64,000 bases of DNA from Trametopsis cervina. Lineage: Eukaryota > Basidiomycota > Agaricomycetes > Polyporales > Irpicaceae. This document shows, one piece after another, positions 43,592 to 54,296 of the stretch; within the stretch, counting starts at the first letter, position 1, and the number at the start of each line of letters is the position of its first letter. A program made the translations under genes and the position numbers. Under the pieces are notes generated by a model. That model saw only the letters and a program-made list of their open reading frames with translations. It made no database searches and was not told the DNA's origin. Location of the stretch: NCBI GenBank assembly GCA_022385755.1, contig MU278355.1, positions 872,974-936,973 of the forward strand. Reading direction: 5' to 3'.

Positions 43592-45229
43592 TGCACGACG
43601 TCCCGCAGCCTTCACACCAACGCGCGGAGCAGGGGCCGCCTGGTATGATACCTATTGACTGTCTGATCTTGTTATGTGGCTGAACGTCATGGCAGAACTC
43701 CAGCAGGCACCAGCCGCCCCGCCACTCCCGGAGACCAAGCGAGCCCCAGGCAACTCGTCTTCAGTTCTCAGAGACGCAAAGACGTGTATGTCCAAGTCCC
43801 TCTCGGTGATATTGCTGCTTGGTGGCGGAATCGCCTCCTTCGTCCAATGGTTGTACGACTACGTCGTGTTGTTCGCCCTTCATCTGTTCTACCTCAACTT
43901 CATGGTTCATACCCCAAGTCCTGCGACCTCTCGCAACCCTTCCCCCCACCCCCGAAACAGAAGCACCGAAGGTCCGACCAGCCCTCCGGTATGGATACCA
44001 ATAATGAACGACCTGCCTAAGCGATGCTATAGCACGTTGTTTTTGGCTGTAATAGGCTTGTAGTGAGTCTATACAGCATACTTCCAAACAACTTTCCTAT
44101 CTAATATATGAATCCCTTTAGTGTCGGCACATACGTCATTCAGTACTCTCGCCAGGCAATCCCTCGAATGCTCGGCTTTATCTCCCTAGTCGTCGTCTTG
44201 GACAGTGTCCTAACATCCATCCTACTCTCTTCAATCGCGCAACTGGCGGTGTTGGTCCAAGGTACGGCACACGTCTTCCCTGTAAGTCTCACTTGCACCT
44301 ACGTAAATGGAGCTTTAGCTGACTGTTCAATAGGGTCGCTTAGACAACTCCGCCTCATTGAGGGCAGCGAGGCTTTTCGCGGTGCCACTCTCGTCTTCCA
44401 TATGGTAGGCTGTCTAGATGATCAGACGTCCTGCCGTGCTTAATGTCGGCGTAGGTGCTTGCTTGCTATGATGGCGGCTGGCGTGGCATACTGTTCCCAG
44501 ACTGGGGCAGCGGCGATGGAGCTACCTGTTTACCAGAAGGGACACGTGGTGCCCGGGCCCAGTCAAGCACAGCCACCTCCGACCCCTACTATACAGCAGC
44601 CGCTGCCAAAATGGGCGGTCAACATCATTTTGCACATCATGGTCATCGTTATCCTGCGCTTCATTTACGTCTTGTACTCTGTCATACGGCTGAGACAACA
44701 CATCAACCAAGTCCATACTGCTCGCCACGACCCCGAATCCATGTACACCATGACCACCATACCTATGGCTGACGGCACGTCACCCGTGGGCGCTCGCGCT
44801 ATCCATACGCTCACACGCACCGCCTACGCACCCGGCCAAACGGACGCACCCACAACTGTTTTGTTTTGGACAGGTCTGGTACAAGAGCCCGAAGCCATCC
44901 CTGTGGGCGCAGGGACGGCCAATGAGAATCATGCGGATGGTGGAGGTCAAGCACGGCTGAACAGAAGGCCAAAGCAGCGATCGAAGAAGCAGAGCGCCGG
45001 TTGGGTACGACCCACCCGAGCTCGCACGTCTACTGCAGATAGCAAGGGGAACATAGTCAGTCTACTCTTCTTTACCCTTGTACCTCGCCCCATTACTTAC
45101 TATTTACGCCAGGACCAGGCAGCCGGAGCGTTCGCATCCGGAGAACCCTCCTCTTCCTCCCCCCGGATTACAGAATCTTCATCTGGGGACGTTATGCCTT
45201 CTGGATCTGCCCACTCTGTGGGGAGGTAA
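43592..45229 (+). CDS. Multipass membrane protein, tandem copy A
   Basis: Six exons (43592-43640, 43696-44062, 44122-44281, 44334-44404, 44455-45055, 45113-45229) encode 454 residues. The start MHDVPQPSHQRAEQ was chosen because copy B begins with the same codons (MHDV) at the matching place. Hydrophobic segments: SLSVILLLGGGIASFVQWLY with VVLFALHLFYLN, MLGFISLVVVLDSVLTSILL, WCLLAMMAAGVAYC and WAVNIILHIMVIVILRFIYV. These suggest five or six membrane spans with soluble Pro/Ser/Thr-rich loops, and a long cytosolic C-terminal tail with basic clusters (RRPKQRSKKQ). No family is recognised. Intron positions and phases match copy B exactly, and the large fifth exon is 601 nt in both, so the pair arose by tandem duplication. 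Confidence 0.75.
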
Positions 45230-46315
45230 TAGTGAACGCCCGAATCTGGCGACGTTACATGGACTGTAGCAGACACGGACTGTACAGATAGTATCGAACG
45301 CTTCTCCCGCACCTTTGTTGCATAGTTGAAACGTGTGGCGGCCTGATATAACACGTTTTGTATACCTGCGAATACCAGCAATATTCATTTGACACCAGCC
45401 ACTCCTTTCTGAGAGACCGCTCTCCATTAGAGCTTGTGCAGCACTGTCTCTGCTTGGCATATACAAATCTGTAGTGGCACGTAGCTGTGCAAGGTGCCCA
45501 TATGTTATATTTAGTTGCCAAACCCATATTCTCCGCGTAGAATAACAGGAGACTGGCGGCTTGGCCTAGCAGTCAACAGAGCACGCAACTATACTGAACT
45601 GCCTACTTCATTCACTGTAGTACGCTGTCAGATACGCGTTTGACCTATTACTTGGGCCGTGCATCCACACGCACCGGCTCGGAGCGCACTTCATGGCGCA
45701 TTCTACAACACACACACGTACGCGCAGGCTGACATCCCCCCGCATGACACGAAGACACTGTTGCACACGTCCTCAGACGTTGCGTCGAGTGCGCTAGCCG
45801 TGGCTGAGCTATGGGACGGCGCTTTGTATACCAGCGCTCTAAATTCAATCGGATGCTTCAAAAATGTTTATAGAGCTTAGGAAAGGACATTATCAGGCTA
45901 CGGGCTTTCGAACAATGCAAATACATGATAACATAGGGACTCTTGTTAGGGTAATAAGGACAATTATACTAGTTGCCCACCGAAACGTGTGCCAATGACT
46001 AAGCCTCATGGGCGCTACACCGCATATTCGACGTGACAATCCCATCATGAAAGGACTACTGATTTTACTGAGCAAAGGTGGGGTTAGGACCAGTGCTATA
46101 CGGAAATGGGTTAAGATTCGTCGCACAGTCACATACCCCATTAATTTGAACTTTTGTAATGTGTCACAAGCTCTGCATACTGTTGCGAACGGGAATAGGC
46201 GTTCGGTTGTTTGATTAGACCCTTGTGACGTGTGTGACATAACACTGTTATTCCGCTGTCGAACCCCTCGGCCGAACATCGCGGGAAGTGCAGGAAATGA
46301 TGTTGTAGAACGTGG

Positions 46316-46410
46316 CTTTGATGTCCGCGGCATGCGTGCAAAATGTTCCTTTGATGTCCGCGGCATGCAAAATGTTCCTTTGATGTCCGTGGCATGCGTG
46401 CACAATGTTC
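46316..46410. repeat. Three-unit tandem repeat, 29-33 bp
   Basis: The units begin CTTTGATGTCCGCGGCATGC and end AATGTTC: 46316-46348 (33), 46349-46377 (29, missing GTGC-type bases) and 46378-46410 (33). It is a short minisatellite just 5' of the transposase fragment. Confidence 0.9.
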
Positions 46411-46435
46411 CCCGGTTTGTCCGTGGGAGAACGAA

Positions 46436-46576
46436 AGGTGTTGCATGGCACGACTGCTTAGCAAGCAAGAGGACTTCGTAAATCAAGAGTCTATGGTTGA
46501 GACTCTGATGAAGGAAGCAGGTCACCATTGCATCTTCTTACCAAAGTTTCACTGCGAGCTGAACCCAATTGAAATG
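46436..46576 (+). pseudogene. Fragment of a DDE-type transposase
   Basis: The translated stretch CCMARLLSKQEDFVNQESMV then GHHCIFLPKFHCELNPIEM is the conserved C-terminal part of DDE transposases (Tc1/mariner/IS630-like superfamily) common in basidiomycete genomes, where the glutamate of NPIE is the last catalytic acid and is normally followed by a W-G-rich helix. Here the similarity stops at 46576, at a donor-like GTAAG, and upstream sequence lacks the earlier catalytic aspartates. No start or terminal repeats of matching size surround it, so it is a dead relic. Confidence 0.72.
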
Positions 46577-46706
46577 GTAAGGCCGCCAATGCTTTATTCT
46601 TGGCCTTACTGGGAAAGCAGCAGAATGAGCAGTTCGGAAACAGAGGCAGCACCGGCAGGTCTCCGCTAGTGCAGTGATGTCAATTGAGGCTGTACCCGCG
46701 CATTCG

Positions 46707-46951
46707 TACAGTAACGCCAGAAAGTGATGCACCCCCCAAATCGGGAACACAGGCCAAAACTGGGCGCTTACACCATCCATGCTCACAATGTTTGAGCTCT
46801 CGTAGATTAGTGAACGGTTCTTGTGATGGAGAATCTTCTTGTTTCAACAGGGATACACGTAGATTATTTTGCGAAAAAGGATGAGTCGACAAAACAACGT
46901 GAGGGTGATTTCCCGATTTGGGGGGGTGCATCACTTTCTGGCGTTACTGTA
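46707..46951. mobile_element. MITE-like element with 40-bp terminal inverted repeats and TA borders
   Basis: TACAGTAACGCCAGAAAGTG opens the element and CACTTTCTGGCGTTACTGTA closes it. The two arms match over about 40 bases with a single one-base length difference in a G run. The TA at both ends fits the TA target duplication of Tc1/mariner elements. The 160-bp interior is non-coding. Confidence 0.85.
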
Positions 46952-47324
46952 GCTCTATTCTGTTGTGTAGGCCAGCTCAAATACAAATTGATTCTTCAAA
47001 ACTGACTTTGCTGTGGCAGAATCTACTTACACAGCACAAAAATGACCCAAAAATTTGGCCGCCCGTAATCTCTCGTAGGGAAAACCTCGGAGATGCTTTT
47101 TTTTGCATCCTTTCACGATTCTCTACCGTTTCGAGTACTCAGTTGAGTCTAAATAATTCACAGGCGCTACTAACAAAATTAGCGGAGATCGCTTGTCCGC
47201 AACCGTAAATGTAGGTGCTGTGTAGGTAAAGTATTCTCCCGAAAGGGAAACTCCTTTCAGCTGCTCATTAGGTCGAAGGTTTCAACGGGACTTGCTGGAT
47301 ATGTCTGGCTAATGCTGTATGAAG

Positions 47325-47499
47325 TACAGTAGAACCTCTCATAACCCATACCTACTTTTTCCCCCCTTCGCAAGGTGTGGCTCAAGCCAATAGTTTTGGC
47401 ATATTGTTGTTTTTCTGAGGTGTACCGCAGTCAGAATTAGTAGGTATCGAGGGTGTTACAAATATTTTGGAGGTATGGGTTATGAGAGAGCCTTCTGTA
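47325..47499. mobile_element. Second MITE-like element (pogo-type ends, TA borders)
   Basis: TACAGTAGAACCTCTCATAA (left) is the imperfect inverse of the right end TTATGAGAGAGCCTTCTGTA; inner bases GGTATGGG/CCCATACC extend the pairing. Ends of the form CAGTAGAACC are typical of pogo/Fot-type elements. The interior is A/T-rich and non-coding. Its sequence is unrelated to the element at 46707. Confidence 0.82.
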
Positions 47500-47842
47500 G
47501 CTGGTGTATTCTATGATACTGACATATTGTGGCTGGTGATCATCCTTCGCAAGCCTCTGGCTTCAACGTTTATTGACGCTATCCTTATGGGACAGCGACT
47601 GTGCTGTGACTGGCTATAATACTCTGCTTATGGATGTGACTGGTGGTATATACTCTATTTGTAACAGTTACTCGCCGCGCAAGGTCCTGGCTCTGCAGGC
47701 GGTGCAAAGGTGTGTAGAAGATCATCTTAACGCTGGATTCTGTAAGTATAAAGTGAGAGGTGCCTCTTCGCACTCAAAGGCTACCTCTCCACTATCCCCT
47801 CGTCTGCCATTGGTCTCAACATTCGATAAAATTCTCTTAGCC

Positions 47843-49368
47843 ATGCACGATGTGTTACACACTTCACACGAATGCGCCGAGTTCGAGAGGCCTGGTATGC
47901 TACTGTTCACTGTCGAATCACAGTATGTGACTAATCGCCATGCAGAACAGGCGCCAGCCGCTCCCCTTTTCGTGGCGACCACGCGAGCCCCATGCAACTC
48001 ATCTTCTACCCCCAGTGACCCAAAGTCCCTCTCAGTCATATTATTGCTCGTCGGTGGGCTCTGCTTTATTATCCAATGGTTGTACGACTACGTTGGACTC
48101 TTTGCCCTTCATCTCTTCTACCTCAACTCCATGGTAGACACCCCAAGTTGCCAAAGGGACGATTGCCACAATTCCCACGACCACCGAAACAGCGACACTG
48201 AATATCTTGGTCGTCCTCCAGTGTGGATATCACTACTAGAAGACTTTCCTAAGCGATGCCGCAGCACGTTGTGTGTCGCCGCTATGTGCCTGTGGTGAGT
48301 CTTTATAGCATACCTCCGGCCATCTTCCTATGCGATATTTGAACTTCTTTAGTGCCAGTGCATTTGTCATTCAATACTCTTTTCAGGCATTGCCTCGAAT
48401 GTGTGGCTTCATCTCGCTGGTAGTCGTCTTAGACGGTGTCTTGACATCCCTCCTTCTCTCGTCACTCCTACACCTAATGAAGCTAAACGAAACCACCCTG
48501 CACGTAAGTCTCGACTCGTTCACACATATGCAGCATTAGCTGACCTCTCAACAGGATCGCGTAGACCATCCTGAGTTAATGAGGGCAGCGAGGCTTTTCG
48601 CGGTGCCGCTCTCGTCTTTAATCTGGTAGGTTGTTCAGATGATCGGATCTGATGCAGTGCTCAAAGTCGGCATAGGTGCCTGCTTGCTACGACAGTGTCT
48701 ATCGTGGCATTCTGCTTGCAGACTGGGGCAGCAGCAATTGAACTTCCTGTTTTTCAGGAGGGACACGTAGTGTCTGGCAATACTGGTCAGGCACAGCCAC
48801 CCTCCACTCCTACTGTGCAACAGATGCTGCCAAAGTGGTCGGTCATTATGATTGTGCTCGTCACGATCATCGTTATCCTGCGCTTCATTTACGTCTTGTA
48901 CTCTGTCATACGGCCGAGGCAGTACACCATGGTTAAGCACGACTCCGAATCCATATGCGCCATGGCCAACATACGCATGGGTAACGTGCCATCAGCCATA
49001 GGTTGTCACATTACCCACACAACCACACCTGCTACTCCCCATGCACCCAGTCAAATGGTCACGCCCCCAGCCTCTTTGACTTCGACAATTCTGGTACAAC
49101 AGCCCGAAACTATATCTGCTGGTGTAGGGATAACCGATGGAATTCGAAAAAAAGCAGAGCCTGGCAGTCGTCTGATCAAAAGGTCGATAGGGCGAACAAG
49201 GGAGAGCGGTGGCAGTGGCGAACGTGTACGCCCCTCCCTGTCCCGCACTTCTGTCACCGACAGCGAGGATAAGGTGGTCAGTCTACACTTCTTTACTTTC
49301 GCGAATTGTCTAATGAATTATTGTTGTGTTAGGGCCAGGCTGCCGGAGCGCTTGTGTCCGGAGAATAG
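47843..49368 (+). CDS. Multipass membrane protein, tandem copy B
   Basis: Six exons (47843-47894, 47946-48294, 48353-48503, 48555-48625, 48676-49276, 49333-49368) give 419 residues. It aligns along its whole length with copy A: SLSVILLLVGGLCFIIQWLY, FALHLFYLNSMVDTPS, PPVWISLLEDFPKRC, MCGFISLVVVLDGVLTSLLL, ARLFAVPLSS, QTGAAAIELPVFQEGHVVSG and VILRFIYVLYSVIRPRQY. Exons 4 and 5 have exactly the same length as in A, and all phases agree. After GQAAGALVSGE a TAG stops the protein; copy A continues for another 27 residues there, so B has lost the Ser-rich end through a small change. Function is unknown. Loop regions have diverged much more than the membrane segments, as expected for a functional membrane protein. 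Confidence 0.75.
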
Positions 49369-50672
49369 GAACCCTCTTGCATCGCCGAATCTTTGTTTGG
49401 GGGCACTGTGCCTGCCGATTCTATTCATGCTTCCGGAAAGCAAGAGTGAAAACATGGATTTGGGCTAGCATTCAAGGGCTATATATATATATACTTCACC
49501 GATGCATTTGTTGTATTATTATTTATATGTAGCGATCTCGTATAACAGGCCTTGTATTACGAGAATAGAAGCAGCAACTACTTGAAACCAGCGGCCGCTC
49601 TTTTCTGGGGTGCAGGGAGACTAGTTTCCCTTAGCGGCGTGCAGCGCTGTCTTTGATTGGCAGCCGCGAACTTCTTCTATTAGCCAGCAAACTCTGAATG
49701 CAACGAGGCCGTTCATATATTTCACCTGCGAAAGTCATGTTCTTCATATAGGACAGCAGGAGAAATGGTGGCTTGTCCGAACAATCAAGGGAGCAGACCA
49801 ATCTAGCGGTGTGTTCAAGAAGAGATACACATAGAAGGCCCCCTCCGGCTCCGTTTACATGCAGAGTCAGGGCTTGACTCGCGCAGAGCACTACAAGTGG
49901 CAGGCGACGATGCCTAACCGCTCCGTAATAGAGGTAACACAGGCGCCGTTCTGTCGGTCGTGGTTTGCATCATTTGTAGCGAGCGGTCCCGGGCGGGGGT
50001 GAGGCGCCAGAACGGGGATCACGTGTGGAGGCGCACAAATTTTGGCAAGGTTGAGTCTTTCATGACAATTTCCGTCGCGTCAGTGCGCATCACAGCGAAA
50101 GAAGCGATGCACATGCTGAACTCCAAATGAGTTTATCTCTAAGAAATACAGCATTAAATTAGCCGGCACACTACAAAAACTATCGAGACATACGAACAAT
50201 TATTGGTAAGCCCCTTGGGTGCCCCGGGAATGGGAGAAAGGGAGCTGTGCAGTGCAGTGCCAACTCCCCAATAAATTTCTGGAGTGAGCGTGGATGGCCT
50301 TGGAAAAAAGGCGGCCAAATAGTGCAACAAAATAAAATAACAGGTGTCGTAAGCATCAACGTCAAGGGCCAGCCGTTCAAACGAAACGAGCCTTTAACCT
50401 GGTCGCCATCAGGCAAGGCCCGACGCTGTCGAGGCATGCGCAGAGACACGACATAACCGCCGCTGTTAGTGAGGCTGTGTACAGGCAGATATGTTCATTC
50501 TTCAGTGATACTTGGGCCGCCAGGTATTTGGTTCATAGTATCAAACAATGCAATCGACAAAGTGTGCTTATACAAATACACTGCGTGGTATAACATGTGG
50601 TATAATCAGAAAAAGATGTAATATACCAGAGATAGTACGCACTTGGAGGTGTAGCCGCTGTTTCAGTGGCAA
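49369..50672. other. Intergenic 1.3 kb
   Basis: A TATATATATATA run lies at 49481-49492. Two open frames (50180-50449 minus, 50247-50456 plus) overlap each other and lack motifs. No tRNA or TIR element was found. Confidence 0.4.
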
Positions 50673-53235
50673 TCAATACAAATATCTGAAGCCTTTGTTC
50701 CTCTCTAAGGCCTCGTCGAACGTGAGACCTTCCAGCCGTGCAGCTTCTTCGATACGCAGACGTTTCGCTGGTGTCATCTCGTTCTTCTCTTCTCTGTCAA
50801 GACGCTTGTTTTCTGATATCAGCATGTATCGGATTACTGAGTCCAGAGGAAGAGCATCAGAAGCGGTCATAGACAGTATATGGATCGACTCACCGAGCGC
50901 CAGGGCGGTACTTAGAGCAAACGAGCAAAGTCCGATAATCATTGACGGGTGGTAATCAGGACCCCATTGTGCTTTCCAAGCATACGAGCCGATACTTTCG
51001 TATAATCAGCGTCAGATGTCACTCAGGTTTAGACGATGAAGTATCTAACTTACAGATTGCCCAAGTTACCGAAACCATTGACAATACCAATACTGGCGGA
51101 CCGCTTCGCAGGTGGTCGGGGGATCGCGTTGGACACCCAGACCAATGTGAGGGCAAAGCCTGGAGGTATACAATTAGTCTAATTGATGGTGAAATTATAT
51201 ACACCGCACGACGTACCTGAGTAACCACTCGCCATCAGGAACATTGAGAAATACCGTCCTCCGACTGAACCGGTTGAGAGACCGATGATATAACCGAGGG
51301 CAACACCCCACCATGGTCCTGCAATATGGAAGAATCGCTCTCCAGTACGGTCTAGGCGGTGGTCAATGTCAGATGCTGGGGTACAAGGAACGCCACGGCT
51401 CACCCGCATTCCATGCGTTGACACAGCAGACAATTGTGGACAGGATCCACGGCGGGCTAGATAAAAATAACGCGACTGAATACTGGAAAATGATATTTAT
51501 AGCGTCCAACTTACGCAGCGAGAAGCAAGCTGATGGTGGTTGAGAATCCGAGGGTGGCTGTAAGACTGCGGGCCAACCGGATAAGCGTGCTGTGTAGCGC
51601 TCAGGAAAAGAACCTACGTGGGGAAGAAGTTGACAAAGCTCAAACCAAGGAGCTGAGCACAGGTCATGATGGAGAAGATGTATACTTTCGGGTCTCTCAA
51701 AGCCTGTTTGAGTCCAGTGAATGCTCTAGGCACCGACATATATGAGTACGAGTCAAACTTGGGCTGGCACAAGCTGTACTTACGAATCTTCTGCGGAATC
51801 TTCATCTGCCTCTCCCGCATCCTCTGCAAGTCTGACTTGCGCCAGACGACGTTGGGCGGGGGTTATCCATCGAGTGTTGTGAGGCTGACATTCAGTTGAT
51901 GAGTTTGCGACCTCCTCATCGGCTAGCATTATTTAGACCTACATAGTCTGGCAGAGCCCAGCTATATAGGGCAAATTTAGTCTGGGATAACACCAGATGG
52001 GGTTCCATGGCTTACGAAGCAAAAATGCCAACACAGACAGTTATCGCCCCCTTGAAACCAATAAATAACCGTCAGACACACGCACATTCGTGCAAGATAG
52101 TGACTCTACATACCTCAATGTAGAACACCCTGATAAGAATGCAACCTGATCAATATATAGTGGTAATAGCACGTCGAGGCTGGCTTACCAACGCCATGCT
52201 CTGATCCCCATCTTACCCTCCATATTCGAAAGGATTCCTGCAGCCATCAACTATGACCGAAGAAGGTTAGCCCGACGAACTCTTCCAGTTACCGGGGCAA
52301 CTGACGGTACCGAACGCATTCGAAATCAAGAGGCCTCCGTACAAGATGGCAGATCGAAAAGCGAGTTCCTTTGAGCGTGAGTTGGTTAGAAAAGGCACGG
52401 AATCGAACAGAAGAGAAGGCGTTCGCACTCTTCGCGTGTACCATCTCGACAGCAGGTAGATAGCGCCTGGGTAGAAAGCGGCCTTGAAGGAGTGAAAGAA
52501 GCATTAGAATGCATGGCCCTGGTACCACGAAGTTCACTCACTTCAGGAACCCCGACGAAAATTCGCGCGGCTAATATCCCCGCGTAACTTTTAGTAACCT
52601 GTCATCATTGCAATCAGTGCTATAAAGAATTAATGTGGGAAGTACAACTTACTCCAGTTAAGGCGCTAGTCATTCCCCACAAACAGACGCAGATGGGTAT
52701 ATACCATGACGGTCTGCGAAGAATTAAAAGTTGACCCCGGCACGATCGTGATCAACGAACTTACCTAGTTATTCTGTTCAATATCATATTAGAGGGGATC
52801 TGGGCCGGCACATAGGATGCGTAGAGAACTGCCAGAACCGTTTCATACTGGATATCTGTGTATAGTGCGGTGAGCTCCAGATTGTGGAGCGGTCCGCGAC
52901 ATCATTGGTCTCACCAGTAAGACCCAAGTCTTGTTCCAGGCCCTTCAAGCGGGCTGCGGATACTGCGTTACGCTATAAAGTATGGTCAGAACTCCTTTAT
53001 ACCTCCACACTACTACGGTACTCACGTCGATGTAATTGAGGATGAAAATCAAGACGATTGTAGGCAAGAGACGAAAGTCGAGGGCTCTTACGAGCTGCCT
53101 TTCCGCAGAGGCCCTTACGTCTGGAGCTAGCAGCTCCGTGTCGCCCTCAAAGACCGGCATCTCTTGGGACTTCTCGACTTGTTCAATCGAAACATCATCT
53201 TTGCGGTCGACCGAACCAGTTCGCGAGGAGGTCAT
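50673..53235 (-). CDS. Major facilitator transporter, anion:cation symporter (Dal5/Tna1-like) family
   Basis: About 19 small exons on the minus strand join in frame from ATG 53235 to TGA 50673, giving roughly 480-500 residues. The N-terminus is polar and acidic (SIEQVEKSQEMPVFEGDTEL). TM1 follows as LDFRLLPTIVLIFILNYID, then NAVSAARLKGLEQDLGLTDI and the family phrase YETVLAVLYASYVPAQIPSN, PSWYIPICVCLWGMTSALTG, YAGILAARIFVGVPEAAFYP, WYTRRELAFRSAILYGG and WRWVFYIEGAITVCVGIF. These are hallmarks of fungal Dal5-type permeases for organic anions, vitamins (nicotinate, pantothenate, biotin) or allantoate. The second half has FPTLTATLGFSTTISLLLAA, WGVALGYIIGLSTGSVGGRYF and SASIGIVNGFGNLGNLIGSY. Substrate cannot be read. 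One exon (GGTGTTCTACATTGAG) is 16 nt. All 12 helices appear intact. Confidence 0.88.
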
Positions 53236-54296
53236 CGTAGCAAAGTAGAGGTATGCAGAAAAGGCCTCTTGTATGACCTCAGATAGGTGCAGATCTTTTA
53301 TACTCCTCCTGCATACGTCTTCGGATTCTGCAAGTATGCTGACATGACGGCGAACTTTACTAGCAATCGTCGGAACGCAAACGGCTGGTTCTCGTGACCG
53401 CAGCGTGCTCCAGTACCTGGCATAGCGTGGGGCCTTCTACTGAGCTATAAACTGATGGGAAAAGGAAGGTGAGTGAGTGAATGGCGAGAATCCGGCGGCT
53501 TGAACAGCTTACCCTTAACATTCTCTCATAATGACCTTCCCATTCTTGCGTTCCGTCTATACTCACGAGTGAGCGTACATGAGCGAACTCAAAGAGAATT
53601 TGGGCTCCATCTGAGATACAACCACTGCGACTTGATTTGTCAACGTTATAGCATTGAGAGCACGAAAGAGTTCGGAGTCGAAGACTGAACTTGCAGTGAT
53701 GTCCGAACGCACAAACAAACGCCCGTGTCCGGCAGGTTCGGCAAGACATCAGCTGGCAAGAGCGTCATGCATGACCTTCGCAACGTTGTTCACGACCACA
53801 ACTACCGGTTAGGCGTAACGGTTCGGTCTATATCTCAGTCGCTGCGTTAGACATAGCACTTCCCCATCTCGTCTCGCTGTGTCCCAGTGCAGATACCATC
53901 GATGGATGGCCCGTACAATTATGGAAACGGGGTAACGTCTGGTTTTCAGCATCTTTGGGAACTCACGTACGTCCGTATTTCTTTAGCAATACCTTCAAAC
54001 AATCGGCAATGTTGAGATCAGCTGCCATATTGTCTTCTGTCTTCAATGATCCTCTACTTTCCTCCTTCAGTCATACATCGGGCCGCCACTATATATTCGG
54101 AGCTTCGTCCCATGCTCTTGAACGCATATACGCGATGGTCACAACACCCAATGGCTGGGGCTGTTTCTCCGCGTTGTTCGCGTTGATGGTTACGAAGCTA
54201 TCGAAATTTGAATCATACGCCATCCACCATTCGAAGCTGATTCCTGTGATTCGTATTTAAAGCCTTCAATATGCTGAGGCCTACACTCCGTCAAGC
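53236..54296. promoter_or_regulatory. Divergent promoter region between transporter and beta-galactosidase
   Basis: About 1,060 bases between two outward-pointing genes. Open frames inside (53360-53749 minus, 53955-54260 plus) show no motif. Shared regulation of the two genes is possible but no operator was identified. Confidence 0.35.

Larger units (their letters stand above)
45230..47842. other. Transposon-scarred spacer between the two membrane-protein copies
   Basis: This 2.6 kb spacer has no intact gene. It holds a three-unit tandem repeat (46316-46410), a transposase fragment (about 46436-46576), a 245-bp inverted-repeat element (46707-46951) and a 175-bp inverted-repeat element (47325-47499), listed separately. 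The part 45230-46300 shows no recognisable feature. Confidence 0.6.

Noticed and set aside
43380..43658. Plus-strand open frame with a hydrophobic stretch before copy A
   Set aside because: It overlaps the shared MHDV start of copies A and B in another phase, and copy B has no counterpart.
45893..46528. 211-codon minus-strand open frame across the tandem repeat
   Set aside because: Its repeated TDIKGTF/RTSKEHF-type phrases arise from translating the 29-33 bp DNA repeat; it also runs antisense to the transposase homology.
50180..50456. Overlapping opposite-strand frames upstream of the MFS gene's 3' end
   Set aside because: Each mirrors the other, with no domain or splice support.
53360..53749. 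129-codon minus-strand frame with several cysteines
   Set aside because: Cys spacing does not fit a zinc finger, and the region is the divergent promoter of two well-defined genes.
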